A stretch of DNA of 64,000 bases, from contig JACKJG010000003.1 of the NCBI GenBank assembly GCA_020638065.1, positions 235,484-299,483 on the forward strand. The letters are read 5' to 3'. The notes beneath the pieces are model-generated. The model had not been told where the DNA came from and did no database searches. It saw nothing but the letters and a program-made list of their open reading frames with translations. The position numbers and the translations under genes are program-made. Below, one piece after another: positions 8,823-16,524 of this stretch (the first letter of the stretch is position 1; each line of letters opens with the position of its first letter). Source of the DNA: Hyphomicrobiaceae bacterium. Lineage in GTDB: Bacteria; Pseudomonadota; Alphaproteobacteria; Rhizobiales; Devosiaceae.

Positions 8823-9237
8823 CCGTTTGTCCCTCCTCCAAATCTGCCAGCTCATCCAGATCGGCCGCTAGCCGATGTGCCGCGGTCCTGATGTCCGCCG
8901 TTGCAGTTTCCAGCATTTCCGGCAGCGGCATGATTTCGATGCGCTCGGAGGCGATGTGCTCGCCTGTGCCGTAATGCCGCACCCACCAGACCCCGGAATA
9001 GGATGTTTCCCAGGCCTCGCTGGTGCCAGCGACGTTGAAAAGCACTTCCACCTCGCCGCGCCCGAGTCGTTCCGCCAAGAGTTCCCGGTCGGCAGAAGTC
9101 AGTGGCAGGCTCCGCAGGTCGATCACTGCGGTCTCGCCGGTTTCTGCGAGCGTATTGAGATGCCGGACAATTTCACGAAGCAGGGTGTCGGCCATGCCAG
9201 TCAGAAAGTTGCCGGCAATTTCCGCCCTGTCATGCAT
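8815..9237 (-). CDS. Short HupH-type hydrogenase maturation protein
   Basis: This is a 140-residue protein matching the C-terminal domain of HupH/HyaF hydrogenase expression proteins. The signature runs through LGRGEVEVLFNVAGTSEAWETSYSGVWWVRHY at about residues 50-85; it includes the typical GRGEV and GVWWVRH. HupH proteins of rhizobia are about twice as long, so this looks like a single-domain form. HupH is thought to assist maturation of the small subunit, and its position just upstream of hynS fits. The ATG at 9237 overlaps the protease gene by eight bases. The longer open frame upstream lies inside the protease gene and is probably not translated. Confidence 0.8.
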   Translation of the reverse strand: MHDRAEIAGNFLTGMADTLLREIVRHLNTLAETGETAVIDLRSLPLTSADRELLAERLGRGEVEVLFNVAGTSEAWETSYSGVWWVRHYGTGEHIASERIEIMPLPEMLETATADIRTAAHRLAADLDELADLEEGQTDG

Positions 9238-9727
9238 CTGACCATGTCCTGATGATCGATAGCGCCGCCTCGCAGGCAAGGGGAATTGCGGCCTTGACCG
9301 CTTCCGTGGGTTCCAGTCCCCACTCCGTTGAAGCCGGCTGGATGGCGATGAGCGCGCGCTTGTCATGCGCGGTGCCGGAAAGGTGCGCGGCCCCGATCAG
9401 ATCGGACAAAGCGACTTCATGGGCGCTACGTTTTGTGCCGCCCAGCTGCCGGTCCATTTCAACCCCAAGAAAGGTTCTGACCGTGCCGGGTGGCGCGCCC
9501 AACTCGGCGGCATCGACAGCGATCAAAGCCGGATAGTCGGCAAACTCGGACAGTAGCGACAGCCCGATCGTGCCGCCATCGCGTAATGCGATGTTTCCCG
9601 CAATTTCGCCCGATTGCTGCATGTGCTGCAATGCCTGGACCACGTGCACGCCAACACCATCATCGCTGAGCAGCGAGTTCCCGATGCCCAGAACCAAAGT
9701 CGATATCGTATTGACCGCAGTCAGCAT
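9230..9727 (-). CDS. Hydrogenase maturation protease (HupD/HyaD/HynD family)
   Basis: This is a 165-residue endopeptidase that removes the C-terminal tail of the large subunit after nickel insertion. Family hallmarks are LGIGNSLLSDDGVGVHVV with the nickel-sensing acid near residue 20, the central IAVDAAELG, and the histidine in KRSAHEVALSDL. I chose the ATG at 9727 because it begins the family core directly; an upstream ATG at 9793 would add 22 residues of no known similarity. It is the first gene of the leftward operon protease-hupH-hynS-isp1-hynL-isp2. Confidence 0.9.
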   Translation of the reverse strand: MLTAVNTISTLVLGIGNSLLSDDGVGVHVVQALQHMQQSGEIAGNIALRDGGTIGLSLLSEFADYPALIAVDAAELGAPPGTVRTFLGVEMDRQLGGTKRSAHEVALSDLIGAAHLSGTAHDKRALIAIQPASTEWGLEPTEAVKAAIPLACEAALSIIRTWSDA

Positions 9728-9779
9728 GAAAGGCGTCCCTTGCCTGCACGCTTTGTGATGCGCAACCTTGCTCCCAGCA

Positions 9780-9793
9780 TTGATATTCGTCAA
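9780..9793. promoter_or_regulatory. FNR/FixK-type box between the divergent hydrogenase operons
   Basis: TTGAT-ATTC-GTCAA matches the TTGA-N6-TCAA consensus of FixK/FnrN exactly and the FNR consensus in 9 of 10 arm bases. Its centre lies about 60 bp from the protease ATG and 70 bp from the hypC ATG, so one bound dimer could serve either operon. The first half overlaps a possible -35 TTGATA at 9780-9785 facing hypC, followed after 18 bp by TATGCT. Control by low oxygen is inferred from the motif and from rhizobial hyp regulation. Confidence 0.65.
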
Positions 9794-9856
9794 CAGGCCA
9801 TTGTATGCTCATACTGAAATCCACCACAGGTGGCCCCAGCAAGGCGAGAGCAAACC

Positions 9857-10099
9857 ATGTGCCTTGGCGTTCCTATGCAGGTTGTTGAACACGACGGCAT
9901 CACCGCGCGCTGCGAGGCCAAGGGCATCGAACGTTCGGTCAGCCTGTTTCTTCTGCAGCATGAAGAAATCAAGCCCGGCGACCACGTGATGGTACATGTT
10001 GGTTATGCGATCCAGAAAATGACTGAGGAAGACGCCAGGATTTCCTGGGAGCTTCTGGACGAAATGCTCACCGAAGAAGAATTGCAGGGCAATGCATGA
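9857..10099 (+). CDS. hypC: Hydrogenase maturation factor HypC
   Basis: This is an 80-residue HypC chaperone. It begins MCLGVPMQV; the cysteine after the initiator Met is essential in the family. HypC carries the Fe(CN)2CO group with HypD and delivers it to the large subunit. I chose the ATG at 9857 because residue 2 must be that cysteine; an in-frame upstream ATG at 9830 is rejected. It is first in the hypCABDFE operon and overlaps hypA by eight bases. Confidence 0.95.
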   Translation: MCLGVPMQVVEHDGITARCEAKGIERSVSLFLLQHEEIKPGDHVMVHVGYAIQKMTEEDARISWELLDEMLTEEELQGNA

Positions 10100-10463
10100 G
10101 CTTTCGGTCTGTCAGGGACTGATCGGACAAGTCGAACGGCTGGCCGCCGAACATAAGGCCGAACGCGTCACGCGCATTCTGGTTCTGGTCGGCCCGCTTT
10201 CAGGGGTCGAAGCGCCGCTTCTGGAACGGGCATTCACCATTGCCCGCATGGGCACTTTGGCCGAAGATGCGGAACTGGAAGTGCACGAGATGCCGGTTCG
10301 GGTCTGGTGCGACGCTTGCCGGGAAGAGACCGAGGCGAGCCTCAACAGGCTGGTTTGCGGCAAGTGTGGCGACTGGCATGTGACGCTGCGGTCCGGCGAT
10401 GAGTTGCTGTTGAAAAGCGTGGCGCTCGACATACCCGAAGAAGAACCCGCGGAAGCGGGGTGA
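10092..10463 (+). CDS. hypA: Nickel metallochaperone HypA
   Basis: This is a 123-residue HypA. The N-terminal MHEL motif holds the nickel-binding histidine at position 2. The zinc site is formed by CDAC and CGKC at about residues 74-92. HypA works with HypB to insert nickel into the hydrogenase large subunit. Its start overlaps hypC and hypB follows after ten bases, with a GGAGAGG ribosome-binding site. Confidence 0.95.
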   Translation: MHELSVCQGLIGQVERLAAEHKAERVTRILVLVGPLSGVEAPLLERAFTIARMGTLAEDAELEVHEMPVRVWCDACREETEASLNRLVCGKCGDWHVTLRSGDELLLKSVALDIPEEEPAEAG

Positions 10464-10473
10464 GGAGAGGATC

Positions 10474-11328
10474 ATGTGTGAATATTGCGGATGCACGACC
10501 ACACCGGAGGATATCCAGATCAAGGACGGCAAGGGCGTGATCAGAACGCGCCCCGCTGACGAGACGTCAATTGAGGTTCTGACCGGCATCCTCGACGAAA
10601 ACGACAAGCTTGCCGGTCATATCCGCGATCATCTTGCCGATCACAAGGTGCTGGCGGTCAACCTCATGTCATCGCCAGGCTCGGGCAAGACCAGCCTGCT
10701 CGAAGCCACCATCGACGCCCTTGAGAGCAAATACCGGATCGCCGTGATCGAAGGTGACCTTGAAACCGAAAACGATGCCGACCGTATCCGCGCCAAGGGC
10801 GTGCCGGCCATTCAGGTCGTCACTGGTCAGACCTGCCACCTCGACGCCAATATGGTGCACGATGCGCTGCATGCGCTTGATCTCAGTGACGTGGACATCC
10901 TCTTCATCGAAAATGTCGGCAATCTCGTCTGCCCCGCCAGTTTCGATCTGGGCCAGAAGGCCAACGTGGTTCTGCTGTCATCGACCGAAGGCGATGACAA
11001 GCCGGCCAAATATCCCGTCATGTTTCGGGGTGCCGATCTGGTTCTGATCACCAAGGCCGACCTCATTCCGGTGCTCGACGATTTCAATCCCGAGAACGCG
11101 CGCCGGCACATCCGCGAACTGGCCAATGATGCCGACGCGCCTGAAGTCTCGGCTCGCAGGCCCGAAACGCTCGAGCCCTGGTTGCACTGGCTCGACCACC
11201 AGGTTGCGGAGGTGAAAGCCGCGTCCGCTGATCGGCCCGCAGCGCACGCGCATCACCATCACCACCACGATCATGGTGAGCACACGCATCCACACGCCCA
11301 CACGCACGCCACCATTCTGGATCACTGA
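10474..11328 (+). CDS. hypB: Hydrogenase nickel-incorporation GTPase HypB with a C-terminal His tail
   Basis: This is a 284-residue HypB. The N-terminal high-affinity nickel motif MCEYCGC is present. The SIMIBI-class G domain carries GSGKTS (69-74), a conserved D/E switch region, ENVGNLVCPA and the guanine-specificity motif TKAD. The last 27 residues contain 14 histidines. Rhizobial and other HypB proteins with nickel-storing polyhistidine regions usually carry them near the N-terminus, before the G domain. The C-terminal position here is unusual. No dedicated nickel transporter is encoded nearby, so the tail may buffer nickel; that is inference. Confidence 0.95.
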   Translation: MCEYCGCTTTPEDIQIKDGKGVIRTRPADETSIEVLTGILDENDKLAGHIRDHLADHKVLAVNLMSSPGSGKTSLLEATIDALESKYRIAVIEGDLETENDADRIRAKGVPAIQVVTGQTCHLDANMVHDALHALDLSDVDILFIENVGNLVCPASFDLGQKANVVLLSSTEGDDKPAKYPVMFRGADLVLITKADLIPVLDDFNPENARRHIRELANDADAPEVSARRPETLEPWLHWLDHQVAEVKAASADRPAAHAHHHHHHDHGEHTHPHAHTHATILDH

Positions 11329-11330
11329 TC

Positions 11331-12449
11331 ATGAACGATGCCCGCACCTGGCTGGACCGCATCCGCGCCCTGCCGCTCGAGGGCAAGGTGCGGGTGATGA
11401 ACGTCTGCGGTGGGCATGAACGTTCGATCTCGATGGCCGGATTGCGCGGGGCATTGCCACCCGAAATCGAACTGATCCCCGGTCCCGGCTGTCCGGTTTG
11501 CGTTTGCCCGGAAGAAGACATCTACACTGCCGTGCAACTGGCCATGCGCCCGGACACGATTCTGGTGGCTTTCGGCGACATGCTGCGTGTGCCCTGCAAC
11601 GCACCCAAAAGCGAGCCGCGTACGCTGGAGCAGGCCCGCGCCGCCGGTGGCGAGGTGCGCCCGGTTGCTTCCCCCTCAGAAGCGCGCAAGATTGCCAATG
11701 AAAACCCGGACAAGGAGGTTGTCTTCTTCGCTGCCGGGTTCGAAACGACCACTGCACCGGTCGCCGGGCTGATTGCCGAGGGCATTCCCGCCAACCTGTC
11801 GGTGCTTTTGTCAGGCCGGCTGACCTGGCCGGCGGTCGCCATGCTGCTCGACAGCGAGACGCCGGGCTTCGATGCGCTGATCGCGCCCGGACATGTTGCC
11901 GCGATCATGGGACCGGAAGAATGGACTTTCGTGCCCGAAAAACACGGGATTCCCTCGTCGGTCTCGGGCTTCGAAACGCCGAGCCTTCTGGCCTCGCTCT
12001 ATTCGGTTCTGCGCCAATATCTCGACGGCACGGCCTTTCTCGACAATACCTACATCAACGTTGCCAAGCCCGGCGGCAATCCCACGGCGCGCCGGCTGCT
12101 GGACATGACTCTCGACGTCGTTGATTCCACCTGGCGCGGCATTGGCACGATCCCGGCCTCGGGATTCGCGCTAAAGCCCGCGTATGCCGAATATGACGCG
12201 CTGGTCCGGTTCCAGATCGACCCCAAGGAAGCACGCAAGCGGATCGGCGAAATGCCCCCTGGCTGCGATTGCGCCCGCGTGGTTCTCGGCAAGCTCTATC
12301 CCAACCAGTGCGCGCTTTACGGGAAGGCCTGCACGCCGCGCAATCCGATCGGGCCATGCATGGTTTCCGATGAAGGCGCGTGCCACATCTGGTGGAGCTC
12401 CGGGGTGCGTCCCGAAACGCCTCAGGAGGCGGTTTCTGCGCACTATTGA
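11331..12449 (+). CDS. hypD: Hydrogenase maturation protein HypD
   Basis: This is a 372-residue HypD, the [4Fe-4S] scaffold on which the Fe(CN)2CO unit is assembled with HypC. Conserved features are CGGHE near residue 26, GPGCPVCV near 50, and a C-terminal cysteine-rich region with PGCDCARV, NQCALYGKACTPRNPIGPC and DEGAC. It starts two bases after the hypB stop and its 3' end overlaps the likely hypF start. Confidence 0.95.
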   Translation: MNDARTWLDRIRALPLEGKVRVMNVCGGHERSISMAGLRGALPPEIELIPGPGCPVCVCPEEDIYTAVQLAMRPDTILVAFGDMLRVPCNAPKSEPRTLEQARAAGGEVRPVASPSEARKIANENPDKEVVFFAAGFETTTAPVAGLIAEGIPANLSVLLSGRLTWPAVAMLLDSETPGFDALIAPGHVAAIMGPEEWTFVPEKHGIPSSVSGFETPSLLASLYSVLRQYLDGTAFLDNTYINVAKPGGNPTARRLLDMTLDVVDSTWRGIGTIPASGFALKPAYAEYDALVRFQIDPKEARKRIGEMPPGCDCARVVLGKLYPNQCALYGKACTPRNPIGPCMVSDEGACHIWWSSGVRPETPQEAVSAHY

Positions 12450-14706
12450 TGCGAACGCGGAAAAGCAGGCGCGCCGCCTGACGCTGACGGGTCGCGTACA
12501 GGGCGTCGGCTTTCGGCCCTTTGTCTATCGCACGGCAAATGCCTTGGGATTGACGGGCTGGGTGCGCAACGGCGCCGGCATGGTCGATGTGCATGTCGAA
12601 GGGCACGCCGACGTCTTGTTCCGGTTCGAAACCGCCCTGATCGAGGAGGCGCCGCCGTTGGCCCGGCCAACTGTCACGTCGTCCGAGATGGCGGAAGTTG
12701 AAGGCTATGACGCCTTCGAGATCCACCATAGTGAGCTAGGGGCGGAACCGGACAATCACCTGCCGCCCGATCTCTTTTGTTGCGATGATTGTCTTTCCGA
12801 ATTGCGCGATCCGGCCGAGCGGCGGCACGGCTACGCCTTCACCAATTGCACCCAATGCGGTCCGCGTTACACGATCATCAAGGCGCTGCCCTATGACCGG
12901 CCGTCAACCAGTATGGCGGGCTTCGAGCTTTGTCCCGATTGCCGGGCCGAATATGAAAACCCGATGGACCGGCGCTTTCACGCCCAGCCACTGGCCTGCC
13001 CGGTCTGCGGACCCAAACTGAGCTTTCACGGACCGGACGGGAGGCATGACGCGGAGACAGCGCTTGATGCGGCAGTGGGTGCGCTCAAATCCGGCAGGAT
13101 CGTCGCCGTCAAAGGCATCGGCGGCTATCACCTGATGTGCGACGCGGCGAATGATGTGGCGGTCAAAACCCTCCGCGCCCGCAAATACCGGCCCGACAAG
13201 CCGCTGGCCGTCCTTTTCCCACAACAAGGCTCCGACGGTCTCGACGCTGTCCGGCAGGCGCTCGATCCGACCCCGGAGCAAGAAGCGGCCCTGCTGGACC
13301 CGGCCCGGCCCATCGTTCTGGTCAGCAAGAGCACGCCATTCCCCCTGAGTGGGCACCTCGCGCCGGGCCTCGGCGAGTTGGGTGCTTTCCTGCCCTATTC
13401 GCCGTTGCATGTGCTGCTGCTCGACGTCTTTGGCAGCCCTCTGGTCGCCACGTCTGGAAATATCAGCGGCGAGCCGGTGATTATTGAAAACGAAGAGGCC
13501 GAGACGCGATTGGGACAGGTGGCCGACGCCTTTCTCCACCACAACCGCCCAATCGTTCGGCCTGGCGACGATTCCGTCACCCGCATCATTGCCAGTGCGC
13601 CGCGTGCGATCCGCTTGGGGCGGGGCATCGCGCCTTTGGAACTGGACGTTGACCAGGCCTTTGCCGAACCGACGCTGGCTGTGGGCGGGCATCTGAAAAA
13701 CAGCATTGCGCTTGGTTGGAACAAACGGGTCGTGGTCTCGCCGCATATCGGTGAGCTCGACAGCGCTCGCGGCCGCGAGGTTTTCGAACAGGTCATCGCC
13801 GACCTGCAGGTGCTCTACGGGGTCGCGGCGCAGCGTGTCGTTTGCGATCATCACCCCGATTATGTCTCCACCCGCTGGGCCGAAAGCTCAGGCCTGCCAG
13901 TCACAAAGGTTCAGCATCATCATGCTCATGCTTCGGCATTGGCAGGCGAGCATCCGCAGGTCCAGAGCTGGCTGACCTTCACCTGGGACGGCGTCGGTTT
14001 TGGAACTGATGGCACGATCTGGGGCGGTGAGGCCTTTCTGGGCGGGCCTGGACATTGGCATCGGGCCGCCAGCATCAGATCATTTCAGGTCACCGGTGGC
14101 GACAAGGTCGGGCGCGAGCCTTGGCGCTCGGCCGCCGGTTTGATGTGGGAAGCGGGGCGAGAGTATGTGCCTGCTTCCGATCCGTCTGGCCTTGCATTTC
14201 AGGCGCGCAAAAGGGGTCTCAACAGCGTCGCGACCTCGGCGGTTGGCCGCTTGTTCGATGCGGCGGCCAGCTTGGTTCTGGGCAGAGATATGGCCAGCTT
14301 CGAAGGGCAGGGCCCGATGGAACTCGAAGCCATTGCCGATCCCGACGCGCTGCCGATCGAACTTCCCAATGTTGAAGATGAGAACGGTGTCATGCGCCTC
14401 GATTGGAAGCCCTTGCTTGACCCGCTTACCGACACAAATCTGCCCGCAACCGAACGTGCCGGAATGTTCCATGCGAGTCTCGCACAAGGTCTCGCGGCGC
14501 AGACAATGCTCCTCGCGGAACGTCACCAATTCGATGCGGTCGGGCTAACGGGCGGCGTATTCCAGAACCGCTTGCTGGCCGAAATGGTCATCGGCCGGTT
14601 GACCCGCGCAGGGTTCAAGGTGTTGATGCCGCAGATGGTGCCCGCCAATGATGGCGGCCTGTCCTTCGGACAATTGATCGAAGCGCTGGGAAAAGAAAAT
14701 GATTGA
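12436..14706 (+). CDS. hypF: Carbamoyltransferase HypF
   Basis: HypF makes the cyanide ligands of the active site from carbamoyl phosphate. The domains in order are acylphosphatase (RVQGVGFRPF near residue 20), two zinc fingers (CDDC/CTQC and CPDC/CPVC), a YrdC-like domain and a Kae1-like domain (HHHAHASAL). The start is unclear. No ATG, GTG or TTG lies in frame between 12372 and the first conserved residues. I propose the CTG at 12436, six bases after AGGAGG at 12424-12429, which gives 756 residues. An in-frame ATG at 12370 would overlap hypD by 80 bases and add 22 residues. The stop overlaps hypE by eight bases. Confidence 0.9.
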   Translation: MRTIDANAEKQARRLTLTGRVQGVGFRPFVYRTANALGLTGWVRNGAGMVDVHVEGHADVLFRFETALIEEAPPLARPTVTSSEMAEVEGYDAFEIHHSELGAEPDNHLPPDLFCCDDCLSELRDPAERRHGYAFTNCTQCGPRYTIIKALPYDRPSTSMAGFELCPDCRAEYENPMDRRFHAQPLACPVCGPKLSFHGPDGRHDAETALDAAVGALKSGRIVAVKGIGGYHLMCDAANDVAVKTLRARKYRPDKPLAVLFPQQGSDGLDAVRQALDPTPEQEAALLDPARPIVLVSKSTPFPLSGHLAPGLGELGAFLPYSPLHVLLLDVFGSPLVATSGNISGEPVIIENEEAETRLGQVADAFLHHNRPIVRPGDDSVTRIIASAPRAIRLGRGIAPLELDVDQAFAEPTLAVGGHLKNSIALGWNKRVVVSPHIGELDSARGREVFEQVIADLQVLYGVAAQRVVCDHHPDYVSTRWAESSGLPVTKVQHHHAHASALAGEHPQVQSWLTFTWDGVGFGTDGTIWGGEAFLGGPGHWHRAASIRSFQVTGGDKVGREPWRSAAGLMWEAGREYVPASDPSGLAFQARKRGLNSVATSAVGRLFDAAASLVLGRDMASFEGQGPMELEAIADPDALPIELPNVEDENGVMRLDWKPLLDPLTDTNLPATERAGMFHASLAQGLAAQTMLLAERHQFDAVGLTGGVFQNRLLAEMVIGRLTRAGFKVLMPQMVPANDGGLSFGQLIEALGKEND

Positions 14707-15709
14707 AGACCGGCACATCGCGCTCGCCTACGGCAACGGCGGACGCCTGACCCGCACCCTGATCGAGGAATTGTTCGCCTTGCATCTCGCCAACGATGAG
14801 CTGGATGTCGGGCTCGACGCCGCGCCCATTGATCTGCCCGCAGGCATGGTGCCAATGATCACGACCGACGGCTTTACGGTGCAGCCGCTTGAATTCCCCG
14901 GCGGCGACATCGGCTCGTTGGCGGTCAACGGCACGGTCAATGACCTGGCCGTTTCTGGCGCCACGCCACTCTATCTGACCCTCAACGCCTTCATTGAAGA
15001 AGGGTTCGAGGTCGAGACGCTTGACCGGCTGGTGCAATCGATCGCGGCTGCCACGAAGCTGGCGGGTGTGAAAATTGTTGCCGGCGACACCAAAGTTTTG
15101 CCGCGCGGGCAGGGCGGCGGGCTTTATCTCGCGACGACCGGCGTTGGCATGCGTCCATCAGATTTGCAGCTAGGATTGGGCAGGATCGAAGTGGGCGACC
15201 GTTTGCTCGTTTCCGGCCCGGTGGGCGATCACGGCATAGCCGTCATGCTGGCCCGCGAAGCCTTCGATCTCAAGGGTCCTGTCCAGTCCGATTGCGCGCC
15301 AGTGCACCATTTGACTGCTGCGATATCGGGGATTGCCGGGCTGAAATTCATGCGCGACCCGACGCGCGGGGGTCTTGCGACCGTCGCCCATGAGATCGCA
15401 ATGGCCACCAGCACAACGGTGCGCCTGAAAGAGACTGACGTGCCGGTTCAGGACCCGGTCAGATCGGTCTGCGACATGCTCGGCTACGATCCATATTATC
15501 TGGCCTGCGAAGGCCGCGTGGTTGCCATCGTCTCGCCGGAGGTGGCCGACGAGGCGCTAGCAATTTGGCAGCAAACGCCGGGCGGCGCGGGTGCCGCGAT
15601 CATCGGCTCAATCGAAGAGGGCCGGGCCCAGGTTCTGCTGGAGACGGAAATCGGCGGCAGCCGCGTGCTCGATGAACTCGAGGACGACCCGCTGCCCCGG
15701 ATTTGTTGA
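14699..15709 (+). CDS. hypE: Hydrogenase maturation protein HypE
   Basis: This is a 336-residue member of the PurM/AIR-synthase-like family. It dehydrates the carbamoyl group that HypF places on its C-terminal cysteine to a thiocyanate. The protein ends in the diagnostic PRIC. ITTDGFTV, GTVNDLAVSGA and the RDPTRGG segment are typical. It is the last gene of the hypCABDFE operon and ends seven bases from the convergent dehydrogenase gene. Confidence 0.95.
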   Translation: MIEDRHIALAYGNGGRLTRTLIEELFALHLANDELDVGLDAAPIDLPAGMVPMITTDGFTVQPLEFPGGDIGSLAVNGTVNDLAVSGATPLYLTLNAFIEEGFEVETLDRLVQSIAAATKLAGVKIVAGDTKVLPRGQGGGLYLATTGVGMRPSDLQLGLGRIEVGDRLLVSGPVGDHGIAVMLAREAFDLKGPVQSDCAPVHHLTAAISGIAGLKFMRDPTRGGLATVAHEIAMATSTTVRLKETDVPVQDPVRSVCDMLGYDPYYLACEGRVVAIVSPEVADEALAIWQQTPGGAGAAIIGSIEEGRAQVLLETEIGGSRVLDELEDDPLPRIC

Positions 15710-15717
15710 CGCTCGTA

Positions 15718-16521
15718 TTACTGCGCCGTCCAGCCGCCATCGACCGGAATGGCCGTGCCGGTGATGTTGTGCGCCATCGGTGAGCAGAGCCACAGCGCGA
15801 CCTGACCGATCTCGGACGGGTCCGACGTACGCCGCGTCGGCTGCTTTTCCGATAGGAGGTCGGCAATGCCCTTCTCCCGGTCGCCACCAAACAGGGCCGC
15901 GCGTTCCTGCACCTGTGGCTCGATGATCGCCGTTTCCGTCCAGCCCGGGCTGATGCAATTGACCGTAATGCCGCCCGCAGCCTTGGTGCCGGCGGTCGCA
16001 TATTCGAGCGCGGCGACGCGGCTGAGGCCCACCAGACCGAACTTGGCCGAAACGTAGGGCGCCTTTTTCACCGACGCTACCAACCCGTGTACCGATGCGA
16101 TATTCACCACACGTCCGTAATCACGCTTGGCCATTTCCGGCAAGGCCCGGCGCATCGTGTGGAACGCCGCCGAGAGATTGACCGCGATGATGGCGTTCCA
16201 GGTGTCGATCCCGACTTCATCGAGCGCGGCGGTTTTCTGAATGCCGGCATTGTTGACCAGAATGTCGGCCCCGCCCCAGGCCGCGACATCGTCCATCATC
16301 TTGTCGATTGCGCTGACGTCCATGAGATTGGCATCGAAGAATCTCACATCCGCCGCGCCCGCTTCTTTCAGTTCCGCGATGACGCTGTCGACCTGATCCT
16401 GCTCCGCCAGCCCATGCACGCCGATGCGTGCGCCCGCGCCAGCCAATGCCTTGGCCACCGCCAGGCCGATGCCCTGCACCGAGCCGGTGACGAGGGCTGT
16501 TTTTCCGCTGAGATCGGTCAT
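15718..16521 (-). CDS. 3-hydroxybutyrate dehydrogenase-like short-chain dehydrogenase
   Basis: This is a 267-residue classical SDR. The NAD-binding motif TGSVQGIG is near residue 12, NNAGIQ near 90, and the catalytic serine (NIASVHG) and YVSAK tyrosine-lysine pair near 145-165. SPGWTETAIIEPQV and the C-terminal DGGWTAQ closely resemble bacterial D-3-hydroxybutyrate dehydrogenases. Co-transcription with a thiolase and an acyl-CoA ligase supports work on short beta-hydroxy or keto acids. It is the last gene of a three-gene leftward operon, three bases after the ligase stop. Confidence 0.8.
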   Translation of the reverse strand: MTDLSGKTALVTGSVQGIGLAVAKALAGAGARIGVHGLAEQDQVDSVIAELKEAGAADVRFFDANLMDVSAIDKMMDDVAAWGGADILVNNAGIQKTAALDEVGIDTWNAIIAVNLSAAFHTMRRALPEMAKRDYGRVVNIASVHGLVASVKKAPYVSAKFGLVGLSRVAALEYATAGTKAAGGITVNCISPGWTETAIIEPQVQERAALFGGDREKGIADLLSEKQPTRRTSDPSEIGQVALWLCSPMAHNITGTAIPVDGGWTAQ

Positions 16522-16524
16522 CTT

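Noticed and set aside
12449..12481. ATG directly after the hypD stop as a start for hypF
   Set aside because: This ATG is out of frame with hypF and its frame closes after ten codons.
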